64,000 nucleotides of DNA, taken from NCBI RefSeq assembly GCF_019578655.1, contig NC_063259.1, forward strand, positions 29,189,277 to 29,253,276, given 5' to 3'. The notes below the pieces were generated by a model. The model did no database searches. It was given only the letters and a program-made list of their open reading frames with translations, and was not told the DNA's origin. This DNA is from Ricinus communis (lineage: Eukaryota > Streptophyta > Magnoliopsida > Malpighiales > Euphorbiaceae). The first letter of the stretch is position 1; each line of letters opens with the position of its first letter. Made by a program: the position numbers and the translations under genes. Positions 22,306-33,778 of the stretch are shown one piece after another.

Positions 22306-24737
22306 GTATCTTTCTTTTGAAGGTTACTCTCCTTTCTTATCAATCTCCTTGAAATTTTTCTTTTTGTGATTACCATTTTGATTTACTTGCGTTGTTTTTG
22401 TTCTTGATAGATATGTATCTGCATTTTCTCCCTTGTTTGGTTCCGTATTTTAATTTTCGAGCTCCATAAAAGCTTAGGTGCGTCAAGATTTAATCTTGTT
22501 GCCGTCTTTTTTCAGTTTCTGCTGAATATTCTGCCCAAAAAGACAAAAAGAAAAACTAACAAAAAAATCTTTCCCTTTCCTCTCCTAAAAATCTTGAATT
22601 TGTATATGTCAAATTTAAATCGTTGTTCTTTATGTTTTAATTATGTATATGCACTTTTGTTCTTCTTTTTCATTTTCCAGGTTTGACTGATTGGTGCATA
22701 ATTGGTCATTTCAGTTTTTTCAGTTTTTTTTTTTTCTCTAACCGCAAAAAACTGATACTGCTGAGCGTTGGTTTGATGATTTCAATAGCTGTATCTGATT
22801 AGGCAATGATGTGATATAGTTTTTTGTTTTTTTTTTGCTTTGATTTTTTCCCTTTTTAAAAGCATATCATATGTCAATCACCGTGTATTCATTTTATAAA
22901 GTTATAATGTCAGGTCAAATGTCAATTTTTTCAAGCTGCAACTCAAGAATACTTTTCAAAATCATAAAATAGTAATATCGAAAATTTTGCTCTGCATGGA
23001 TTGGAAATTCGAACGTCGACTCATAAATAAATTGAAAGAGAGACTATAATTGGGTTTTGATTTCTAAGATGCACCACAGTTGATCATTCTGTTTAAGTAT
23101 ATATGATACTTAAAGATTCTTTTTTTTTTTTTCGGGAAATGCTGATGTTGGTGGCCACAAAAAGAATGTGTGATAGCAACAGAACGATTGAGATATCTAT
23201 CCTCATTTAATTTCCTTTTAATTTTTTATATAATTAATTTCACTGCATTTATAATGATTTATGCCACTGCTGTATCTTCTTTTACTAGTTGGGTCCATAT
23301 GTTTAATTATTCCCCATGCTTTGCATGTAGGCCCATCATGTGTGGTTGCATATGATAATGCTTCCTCTCCACCATAAGAGGTAGAGAAGGGGGGGATGTA
23401 ATTAACAGATGAAATTTTTTTTATTTTACATAATCTACCGAATTGTTAATATTTTCTCTACCAGATATAAAGTTTGTGGGCCACTTTTAAATGCTGAACA
23501 CTGTTTCTATTTGTTTGTTTCCTCTCGCTATAGATTTGCTGATCTAGTCTTCTTGTTTATTGTTCGTGCTCTGTATTCTATAGGTGATTTACAGTTTTGT
23601 ATCTTTAATAATGCATTTTGATTATACGAACATGCACACTGTTAAGCTGATGTTCGAGATATGTTTCTTTAACTTATCTTTTGTTAAAGCATTATGAAGT
23701 ATTCATTCTAAATTTTATATTATTTATGTCCATCATTTTGTGCTTGTGGTAGTTGGAGATACAAAGAAGACTAGAGTTTTCATCTGAGACTCAAATATTG
23801 CATGTTGCAGAATTATTTACCTGAATATATTAATGCCAAAACAAGTATATGTCAGACTGTTCTTTTCTTCAATTCTTTTCTCTGTTAAAATTCGTGTTTT
23901 TTTAGGTGCTCAACAACTTATTGAAAAGAAAAGGTTGGGGTTTCTTGTCTCTTGGACCTTAGTTTATCCAGATGTTTTGCTGAGAAGTAGCTATTTGCCA
24001 TGTCTAGATGATTTTCACTTTCTGCTTGCTTTGGATTCCATAGACATGAAACTGTCCGTTATATTTCTTCTATTCGCTGTGTACAATCTTGTAAAACATG
24101 AGAATGGCTGAAATTAAATCCTCTACTGCTAATGCAATGTTTCCTGATGCTGTATGTCGGAAGACATAATTCTAAATGGTAACGAAACAGGGCTTAAAAC
24201 AGTATAGTATTGTTACTGGCTAACTAATTCTATTGGTCGAGACTAAGACCGTACATAGAAAAAGAAGCAAAGAGGTGGTAGGTCATAGAAAGTTGACATA
24301 TGTTTCACTTCATTTGTACCTCTATTAGCATCTGTTCAACTAATCAATTTTACTTGTATATTGAAGTTGATAATGGGTCTGTATATTTTTCATTCAACTA
24401 GCAGGGCTTGTTAACTAAATAATTTGATTTTGTGTTTGTGGTGATTCACTGGTGTTCCTCTAATTAATGATATGAATTCCTCTGTATTCAGCACTTTGTG
24501 GTTAATTGTTCTATTGATTCTTTCTTTGGCTTTCTATATATCATTTGGTTAAGTTGCTGAACTGCTTTGTGGTTAGTATGTCATTTGGTTAAGTATGAAC
24601 TGAAGTATTAAACTTTGTTATTAGTTTATCATTTGGTTAAGCATTAACTGATGTTTTACACTTCTGGATGTGTGTCATGATTTCTCCATATGCTTTAGTT
24701 TTGAGTTCATTACTAAGCTCTTTGACCATTCTTGCAG
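22306..24737 (+). other. Probable 5' UTR intron of the TPP gene
   Basis: A leader exon from about 22075 ends at TCAAG/gtatct (donor 22306). The next good acceptor before the coding exon is cattcttgcag/AAGG at 24737. The stretch between is T-rich with no coding signal, typical of a long leader intron. The open frames in it look like noise. Confidence 0.5.
24541..24641 (+). repeat. Three spaced copies of TCATTTGGTTAAG
   Basis: The 13-mer occurs at 24541-24553, 24581-24593 and 24629-24641, within a diverged repeat of about 40-48 bp near the 3' end of the TPP leader intron. Confidence 0.85.
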
Positions 24738-24846
24738 AAGGTTTAAAATTTTCCAAGGAACCTGAAAGCGAAAAGTAAACTTAGTCCTCTCATCTCGTAT
24801 TCACTTCCCACAACTGGGGAGATGACAATTGCTAGGTGAATGAACT

Positions 24847-24966
24847 ATGGTTCCCTCTGAAGTTATATTGTTATTGTACTTAATTTCATCCATATCCCTT
24901 GCTGACTGCCTTTTCCACCCATCAGTGTCCAGGATTTCTGTGCTTGATGGACTGCTCGCCAACTAG
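24847..24966 (+). CDS. Upstream ORF (39 codons) in the TPP leader
   Basis: ATG at 24847 opens a 39-codon frame (starts MVPSEVILLLYLISSISLAD, ends ISVLDGLLAN) ending at TAG 24964-24966, 164 bases before the main ATG. Two very short uORFs precede or overlap it (24822-24839 and 24840-24860). Arabidopsis TPPF and TPPG carry conserved-peptide uORFs (annotated as CPuORF26 and CPuORF27, as I recall), so this may be their counterpart acting as a translational brake. That it lies in the mature mRNA is inferred from the splice model. No peptide alignment could be done. Confidence 0.45.
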   Translation: MVPSEVILLLYLISSISLADCLFHPSVSRISVLDGLLAN

Positions 24967-25130
24967 CAGTGACAAGAAAACTTTGAAGAGGTGGTTTTTT
25001 ATTGATAAAAGGGTTGGGTAAAAATATATTTCAAAATCCGAGACCCTTCACCAGTTGACATTCAAAGACAGTCTACTTTTAACTCTTACTTCAATTGTAT
25101 ACTATAAACTGCTCAACAAATCTGGATTCA

Positions 25131-27357
25131 ATGGACCTTAAATCCAATCATAATGCTCCTGTTCTGACGGACCCTGCACCCATAAGCAAGTCAAGACTGG
25201 GTGTGCATTCGAGTCTGTTGCCGTACTCATCTGCTGGAGCAGCTTTTTCGTCAAATTTATGGTTAACTATCCCAAGGAAGAAAACTGGAGTGCTAGATGA
25301 TGTTCGCTCGAATAACTGGCTTGATGCTATGAAATCCTCATCTCCTCCTCACAAGAGGATAACTAAGGATCTCAGTAGTGAGTTTTCATCAGTTGACGTT
25401 GATTTTGCCTATCGCACTTGGACGGTAAATTTTCTCCTCAAGTTGTTCTGAAGTTGTCTTTGAGAATGGTAAACAACGAATATATGACCATGTGCATCTG
25501 TATCTCATTATGCAGCTTAAATATCCTTCAGCACTTGCATCTTTTGAGCAAATTATAAACTTTGCGAAGGGCAAGAGAATAGCATTGTTTCTGGATTATG
25601 ATGGAACTCTTTCACCAATTGTTGATAACCCTGACTGTGCTTTCATGTCTAATGCTGTAAGAACAGTTTTCAGATATCGATAAAAGAAACCGAGTTAACT
25701 TTTTTATTTATTTATTTAAAAAACAAATTCCTGCCACTACTCATATCCGCTGTATTAAGTGTTGCTTTGCAATTCCCTCAGATGCGTACAGCAGTGAAGA
25801 GCGTTGCAAAATGTTTTCCAACTGCAATAATTAGCGGAAGAAGCCGTGATAAGGTAATCAACAGGCTTCTCTGGAAACAATAGAATGGAACTTTAACATC
25901 TTCTTTGTGAAATTTTTAGCATGTCGGTATCTTCATCCTTCACTGTTTGGTTTTGTTGTTCAGGTATATGAGTTTGTAGGTCTAACAGAACTCTATTATG
26001 CGGGTAGCCATGGGATGGACATTATGGGACCAGTTAGACGACAGTCTGTACCTGATGAACACTCGAACTGTATCAGGTCTGCTGACAAGCAGGTAGCATT
26101 CTGCAACAATTCTCTATCATGTTACAGGTTTTTCTCTTGTTAAACTTCTTTTCTTTTTCTGTGTTGTAATTAGGATTTTATTTCTTGTAACTATAGGGCA
26201 AGGAAGTTAATTTGTTCCAACCTGCTAGTGAATTTTTACCTATGATTGATGAGGTATGTAGTTTCTGCAGTAACAGAAAGCTCTTTTAATGCTCTTCCTA
26301 TTCTTAAAGAGAGTATTCTATTTCTTATTCCCTGCTCTTATAATGTTTTTTGATTTGTTAACTTGAACAGGTCTACAGCTCCCTTGTTGCCAGTACCAAC
26401 CACATCAAAGGAGCCAAAGTAGAAAATAACAAGTTCTGCGTATCTGTACATTATCGTAATGTAGATGAGAAGGTAGTAAACTTTTCTTTTTGCCTTTCTT
26501 TTCCATTCGTCTGAGCAAAAATTGTTCATACAATAGTTTTCTAATTCTTCAATACAATTTGATAAAAAGAGGCGGTTATTTTTTCTTGCTCTTTTCTTAT
26601 TATTTTTTTTTCTGATGTCTACTTTAACTATTTGTAGAGCTGGACAACTGTTGCACAGTGTGTCCATGATGTCATAAAAAACTATCCACGCCTGCGATTG
26701 ACTCATGGGAGGAAGGTAACTTTTAGAGCCATCAAATTGGCTCAGTGGTCTTATTCTTTTAAAAAATAGAAAATTTATATATAGTCAATAATTCATTTGT
26801 CTAATGTATGTTCTTTTATATACATTTAGGTTTTAGAAGTCCGACCTGTGATCAATTGGGACAAGGGGAAAGCTGTGACATTTCTGCTTGAATCCCTCGG
26901 TGAGTAACTTTTTATACTCTTATTAAATATTTATAACACTTTTCCATGTAATAACAATCTAGCAAAATTTACTTTTAGGTTTAAGCAATTGTGATGATGT
27001 GCTTCCAATTTATGTTGGAGATGACCGTACGGATGAAGATGCATTTAAGGTACAACATCTAGACTGAATAAGTAGTGTATATGATGCGTTGTGCGACTAT
27101 CTACTAACTTGAAGTTCCAACAGGTCTTGAGAGAGAGGAATTGTGGCTATGGCATCTTAGTATCATCTGTGCCTAAGGAAAGCAATGCTTTTTACTCTCT
27201 CAGGGATCCATCAGAAGTATGCGATATGTTGTTGCACAATTATTTGGTCTTTGAAACTTTTGTTTTTCTTTTTTAACCGACATAGATGTTATGTTTATTC
27301 CAGGTGATGGAGTTCCTCAAGTCCCTGGTGATGTGGAAGAAATCAAGTGCTTTATAA
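25131..27357 (+). CDS. TPP: Trehalose-6-phosphate phosphatase
   Basis: Eleven coding exons: 25131-25424, 25516-25656, 25782-25853, 25964-26092, 26197-26253, 26371-26472, 26638-26715, 26830-26899, 26979-27049, 27124-27216, 27304-27357. All borders are GT-AG and the frame closes, giving 386 residues, the usual plant TPP length. The HAD-fold motifs are intact: [13 protein letters not shown] with nucleophile D125 and acid/base D127; [11 protein letters not shown]; and [12 protein letters not shown] (Mg-binding Asp residues near 329-333). The N-terminal 98 residues are the variable plant extension ([27 protein letters not shown]). The enzyme dephosphorylates trehalose-6-phosphate to trehalose, lowering a sucrose-status signal that acts through SnRK1. 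The uORF-bearing leader suggests the TPPF/TPPG subgroup; the exact paralogue is not certain. Confidence 0.96.
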
Positions 27358-30094
27358 ATATTATAAAGAACTATATATAAAGAAAAGGAGAATACTCTGA
27401 CATACACATATATTGATAAGAAAGCCAATATGTTTTTTTGGGTCACCTTAGGAAATACACCAAGTTGTTTTGAAGCAGAGCTCCGCAGAAGACTCTTGTG
27501 TATTCCTGCGAACTTATAACTGCTCAAAGCTTCTTGTCTTAATTGTAAATCCCTTTCTTTATCTATCTTTATAATGCTGCTGTCGTATCTTAAATCATTT
27601 TTATTTTCCCTCCTTTATATTCAGTTTTGGTTAGTTTATGCCCTCTTGGGTTCATACAGAATTCTACATATTTGTTAATTCTTTTTAAATATAGTGAAGG
27701 TTCATTTCCTATTCTGGTCAATCTCTTGCGCATTATTTTAATGCTTTTTGTTAGAAATTATATTTACTAAAAACACAACATTATAAAATTTTATATAGAA
27801 AGAACATGTTAAAGTGTCTACATTCTTGTCTCTCCCTCGGTTCACTCCTTTGAGATTCCTCCTGACGGTGTTAGTATAGATCCAGTTCCTAGCCTTCTTT
27901 AGCCTCCTTCTCGAGTTAAAACAATAAAAACATTATCAGTTATGATTGAAAGTGATAATGTTAAGCATAGAAATAAAATTAATAAATAATGAACTAATTA
28001 TGTATTAAATTATAGCAATTGAATTTTATTTAAAATTTAATTGTTAAAACTATTGGTGATGCTTACAAATTTTAGTTGCAAATTATCATATGATACTGAA
28101 ATATCACAACAAAAATTTATAAAGTGTTTGTATGTGAGGAAATTAAAAAGTGCCAAATTTTAGAATTTTTGGTAAGATTATGAAAAACGTTAATTACGGA
28201 GAGTCATGGGACGCAGTCGGAATAAGAATCCTAAGCACACGATGGTGGAGCACGTGAATGAAAAATGAACAAGTTTTATTATGAGTTGTCTTGCTTTGGC
28301 CTTTATACAGCAGAAGCCATTTGGAGGGTTTCTTTTGATCTTCTACCAGTCAAGCCATACTTCTCCTCTATTTTCCTTTCAGCATCATCTCAAACTACCA
28401 TTCATCTCAACCATAATACATCAATTTTAATATCCATGAATTTACTAACCCTGTTCTTATAATGAAATTCATTATTTTCTTCTTAAGAAAAGAGTGCACG
28501 AGACCCATATACAGTTAAAAAAAAAAAGAAGAGAGATTTCTGTAATCTCTAAAAGCTAATCCATAAAAAGTTATTTAACAAATGAAACATATTTAATATT
28601 ATGAAAGTTATAGACGAAACCCTTCAAACTCAATATCTTTTCAATTATTAAGATAGTATTACTAATCAGGTCGCTTTCCCATTTACTAAAATAAAATCAA
28701 CTTATTTTATGCTACTTTTACATTTTTAATTTGTATTTACAATAGATGATGAGTGATATATATCATTAAGGAGAAAAACCCTTGAAAAACATAAAATTTA
28801 AATTTATTATTTATAATATTGATGGGATACTATAGATTTGCTGAAAATTGTTATTTCTCTAAGATAAAGAAATACATCTAACTTTGATTAGTGCAAATAG
28901 TTTGTTCGTTTTTCACAAATATATTAAATGCTTACTTTTATAGAGCATCACTTGGATTGTCCAAATCAATCCCAACCGAACAAGATGCACAGTTAGCTTT
29001 TCCATGTTTTCTTATGAATATCACATGTGTAGAACTTACTCCAATTATTGTAAACAGACAAAAGATTAAAAAGCATCATTTTCCTTCGTAGAATTTCACT
29101 ACATTGACCAATAAAAATTGTCAGTCGAGGCTTGAGCTATACTCGCCCGTATAGAAGCAAATTTGAATGAAGATATAATTCTGATCCTATCTAAAAAAAG
29201 AATAATTTGCCCCAAAATTGTGTTATTACCATTTAAAATCTATACTATAATAGTCGTAATTAATATTACAGTGTATTTCCTAACCATCCTATAAAAGACA
29301 ATAATAATCTTATAAAGTATTTTGGAATGGTCCCCTGCATTGGGTTTTGTCCAAGAAATTGATGAAAAGTATATGCTTGGTTAATATCACATCTTCATCT
29401 TCATCTTCATCGTCATCGTGGACCTTCAAATCCGTAGGTAAGGCAATGCATTGCCCTAATGTGGAAGGAATCATTCATGTTCTTCAATCACATTTCTTAA
29501 TGAATGAAATTTCAAGTTCCGTAAGTTGTATTATTCAGCAATCGTAGTTTGACTAGAAGGTAAGAAGCTAATTAAGGCGGCACCTACCCTCCATCATCAA
29601 ACTCCTAATCTGTAGTTCCTATTACTTTTTCTTGCCATCTTAATCATAATAGTAGAAAGCTTTTTCTGGTTGCCTTTTACAATATTAAACTAACTATGGC
29701 ATTTAGATTGATGCTTCAAGATCTATCTCAGTTGATTAAGCTTCCATTTTATTTTACATATTAGTTCCAACTTTGTATATCCATTTATTCAATGATATAT
29801 TAAAAAGGACACAAATTGAGAAAAGATTGACAATTTTTTCAGATGAGGTGCTGCTTCTTTTCTTTTCTTAAATAAATTGGTTTATAGTATGCAGGAAAAT
29901 TACTCCTTTTGTTTTGGAGGTTGCTCCCTTTTTCACTTCACATGTAATAACATCTCTATATGTCTCTCTCTCTAATAACTCTCCAACTAATTGGACCAAC
30001 CACCAATCCACACACTCCATTCACCCCTGCATGCTTATGAAATCTCTACGCTCCAAAACCTACCTGCCTCGCTATTAATGCTTCTAATCCTCTC
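27358..30094. other. Intergenic between TPP and invertase
   Basis: TPP 3' UTR for perhaps the first 250 bases, then AT-rich DNA with no supported gene. A short TCATCT/TCATCG repeat sits at 29394-29418. Confidence 0.45.
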
Positions 30095-30101
30095 TATAAT
30101 A
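30095..30101 (+). promoter_or_regulatory. Possible TATA box of the invertase gene
   Basis: TATAATA in a CT-rich context, 92 bp before the ATG at 30193, a normal spacing for a short leader. Confidence 0.4.
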
Positions 30102-30192
30102 CAATCCCACTTCTTTCTTTCTTTCTTGCTTCCTGTAAAAGCTCATTCTTCTTCACTTTCTCTAAGGCCCTCCATTAGTCCCTTGACAAAAC

Positions 30193-33100
30193 ATGGACTG
30201 TATGCCCTCCGAAATTACTGAGCATGCACCCTGCACTCCTTTGCTGGAGCAGCCTTCCCTCCTAGGGCCTTCGACAAAACTCCGAAGACCATTGAAGGTT
30301 TTCACTGTGACATTTGCCTCGCTCATTTTTCTGTTGTCATTGGTCACATTAATCATGAATCAAAGCCAAGGACCACTACCCACACCTAACAAGAACCGGT
30401 CACCTTCAACGCCGAAATCTACGTCGTTCTCGGAGCATGTGCCAAGAGGAGTTGCTGAGGGTGTATCAGCTAAGTCAAATCCATCATTTTTCAGTAATGG
30501 AGTTTCCTACAACTGGACAAATGCTATGTTGTCTTGGCAAAGAACTGCTTACCACTTTCAACCTGAGAAAAATTGGATGAATGGTAGGTAACCAAATAGC
30601 AAAGTGTTTCTTTTCTTGTCTTCCTTAGTTATTTTATTTTATTCTTTTAAAAAACATCCCTTTTGTTTTTGGTCATGAAAGCATATGTTTTATGATTTGA
30701 TAGTTAGCACACTCACTCAACGCATATTGTATAGAAATGAGGAATCACTTGTTTAATTTTTGTTTTTTCTTTTCTTTTCTTCCTTCTGTTATATATATAT
30801 ATACATTTCGTGTACTGTGTTCTAATTCAATCTTTTTATTGTGTCTTTTTTCTGGTTGTTGCTGTTTGGTCCGGGAACCTGCTTCAGATCCTGATGGTAC
30901 GATCTTCACAGTACTTCATACTGTTATTTCCACATTTAGCAAATAATATCATCTGATCATGGTTATTAGGATCTAACAATTAGCATTTTCTGTTGTTAGT
31001 CTAATTAGTCGGTCCAACACTCAAACGTTTTTAATTCACTATGGATATGGACGCTCATTGCCTTTGGTGAGAATTCAATGATACAGACTGAGCAATGTTT
31101 GACCTTTCTTCAATGAGAAAGTGGCATACGTGAGATCAAACGGATGAGATATTCCAATTTGTAGATAACAGGGCATTTGCTACCAACACCACATATTTTG
31201 TGGTAGTGATAGACGTATATACAAGTACTCTGTGGCACGTACATATTTATTAGTAGCTACCTATCTGAAACTAAACTATAACCACGAAATAAAATATAAA
31301 ATAATAATATGATCAGATTTTAGGCAATAAATAAATATTAAAATAAAAAGAGCATTTTAGGATCTAAGGACGGATGAGGATATGGTTCTGGTAGTTCAAT
31401 GAGTGGGCGTCCAAATAATACTTAGTTCTATTGCACGTCTATTATCTTGGGATGAGAAATAAATCAAATATCACATATTTTTCCTTTTTGTTTCATGAAG
31501 TCCATGCGGACATATATATTGATTTCTTTAACATATAGATTTTATATAAGTGGCACTGGCACCCATTAATCAAATCATGCTCGTTTAAGTTTTACCCAAA
31601 AAGAATAAATTAGAAAAGAAACTTCGAATATTGAGAAGAAATATAAACTTCAAATATAAGAATGTTTGTTATCACTATTTGTGTATAGTTTTTGAATTTT
31701 CGACTCACCATGCATACATGAGATGCTTCTGTTGTATTGTTTGTAATTTGACCGTTGGTTGGCTTTGGCTAAGCTAAATTTAGTTACCATCCGAAATGGT
31801 GGTTAGTTCGATAAGCTAGAGCTGAGATTGCGTGGGGTTAAAATTATGTGCATGCAGGTCCATTGTTCTACATGGGGTGGTACCATCTATTCTACCAATA
31901 CAACCCTGATTCAGCAGTGTGGGGAAACATCACCTGGGGCCATGCTGTATCAAGGGACTTGATCCACTGGCTCTATCTCCCTATGGCAATGGTTCCTGAT
32001 AAATGGTATGATATCAATGGTGTATGGACAGGATCTGCTACTCTCCTTCCTGACGGTCAGATTGTAATGCTTTACACTGGCGACACCAATGCATCAGTGC
32101 AGGTGCAAAACCTAGCTTACCCTGCCAACCTGTCTGATCCTCTCCTTATTGATTGGATCAAATATCCTGGCAACCCAGTTCTGGTTCCCCCACCCGGAAT
32201 TGAAACCGATGAATTTAGAGACCCGACGACAGCTTGGATGGGACCCGATGGTACATGGCGGATCACACTCGGGTCAAGAATGAATGAAACAGTAGGTATT
32301 TCACTTGTGTACCAAACCACCAACTTTACAACCTACGAGCTATTAGATGGGCTTTTACACGCGGTTCCAGGTACTGGAATGTGGGAATGTGTGGACTTTT
32401 ACCCTGTCGCAATAAACGGATCTAAGGGGTTGGATACTTCAGTTAATGGACCGGGTGTTAAGCATGTGCTAAAGGCTAGTTTGGATAATACAAAGCTAGA
32501 TTATTATGCACTTGGAACATATGATCCAGTAACAGATAAATGGACACCCGATAACCCGGAAGAAGATGTGGGTATCGGTTTACGAGTGGATTATGGAAGG
32601 TATTATGCATCAAAGTCATTCTACGACCAATATAAGCAGAGAAGGATCTTATGGGGTTGGATCAATGAAACTGATACTGAACAAGATGACTTACAAAAGG
32701 GCTGGGCTTCTGTTCAGGTACAAATATAATACAATCTATTTCGACAGATAAATTGTACAAGGACATAGATTTGAAGAGTACGTACCTATGCAGTTTGCTG
32801 ATGTGTTTTATTGCACAGACTATTCCAAGGAATGTATTATTTGATAACAAGACCGGAGCCAATTTGCTACAATGGCCAGTTGAAGAGATAGAGAGCTTGA
32901 GAGTGAACAGTACTGATTTTCAAGAGATTGTGATTGCACCTGGTTCAGTTGTCCCTCTTGAAATTGGCACGGCCACTCAGGTGTTTCCATTACTACCAAA
33001 GTTTCTTTTTTCTTGCCCTGGAGAGGACTACAGTACCAGGCAACTTAGCTTTGTATCTTAATGCCAACCTTTTCTTTGTTCTCTCAAATGTTTGCAGCTA

Positions 33101-33778
33101 GACATATTTGCAGAGTTTGAGACAGAATTAATATCAGAGTCATCCACTGAAGAATACGGTTGCAGCGGGGGCGCAGTAGACAGGAGTTCTTTAGGTCCAT
33201 TTGGGCTTCTGGTTCTTGCAGATGAATCACTTTCTGAACTGACCCCTGTATTTTTCCGTCCTGTTAATTCAACTGATGACACCCTGAAAACCTATTTCTG
33301 TGCCGATGAAACACGGTCCGTTTCACCATTAAAATTTTTCTTTTCATATTGCTAGCAAATCTTGTAGATTCAGTTAGTAACTTAAATCTAATGCAGATCA
33401 TCAAAGGCCCCTGAAGTCTTCAAGCAAGTTTATGGTAGCACGGTTCCTGTGCTCGACGATGAAAAGCTGCGCATGAGGGTACTGGTAAGTGATGATTAAA
33501 AGAATTACAACCTTAGCACACAATTAGTACGAAATTTGTTCTTTTGTTTGATCAATCATCGAAAAAAACTATTGCAGGTTGATCATTCGATTGTGGAGAG
33601 TTTTGCACAAGGAGGGAGGACAGTCATCACCTCACGAGTTTATCCGACAGAAGCAATTTATGGAGCAGCAAGGCTGTTCCTGTTCAACAATGCAACCGAT
33701 GTGAATGTTAAGGCTACACTCAAGATATGGGAGTTGACTTCTGCCTTTATCCGTCCTTTCCCATTTGATGAAAATTAG
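30193..33778 (+). CDS. Vacuolar (soluble) acid invertase, GH32 beta-fructofuranosidase
   Basis: Exons 30193-30583, 30888-30896, 31858-32717, 32819-32980, 33098-33315, 33397-33484 and 33578-33778 join in frame to 642 residues. Exon 2 is the 9-nt mini-exon typical of plant acid invertases; it supplies DPD of WMN-DPD-G, with the catalytic nucleophile Asp first. The N-terminus has a dileucine-like PLLE and a membrane segment (residues 35-55, [19 protein letters not shown]), the signal-anchor propeptide of vacuolar forms. Other motifs: [30 protein letters not shown] (transition-state Asp) and [10 protein letters not shown] (acid/base Glu; Val after WEC marks the vacuolar class, where cell-wall forms have Pro). 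[14 protein letters not shown] and several N-x-S/T sites complete the C-terminal sandwich. It cleaves sucrose to glucose and fructose in the vacuole. The usual NDPNG reads NDPDG here. Confidence 0.97.
30888..30896 (+). other. 9-nt mini-exon of the acid invertase
   Basis: ATCCTGATG lies between gcttcag and gtacg. Joined to the G ending exon 1 and the GT opening exon 3, it encodes Asp-Pro-Asp-Gly. Without it the catalytic motif is lost while the frame is kept. Confidence 0.93.

Noticed and set aside
22064..24111. Several 60-100 codon frames on the + strand before TPP
   Set aside because: Phe/Leu-rich translations of T-rich leader and intron sequence.
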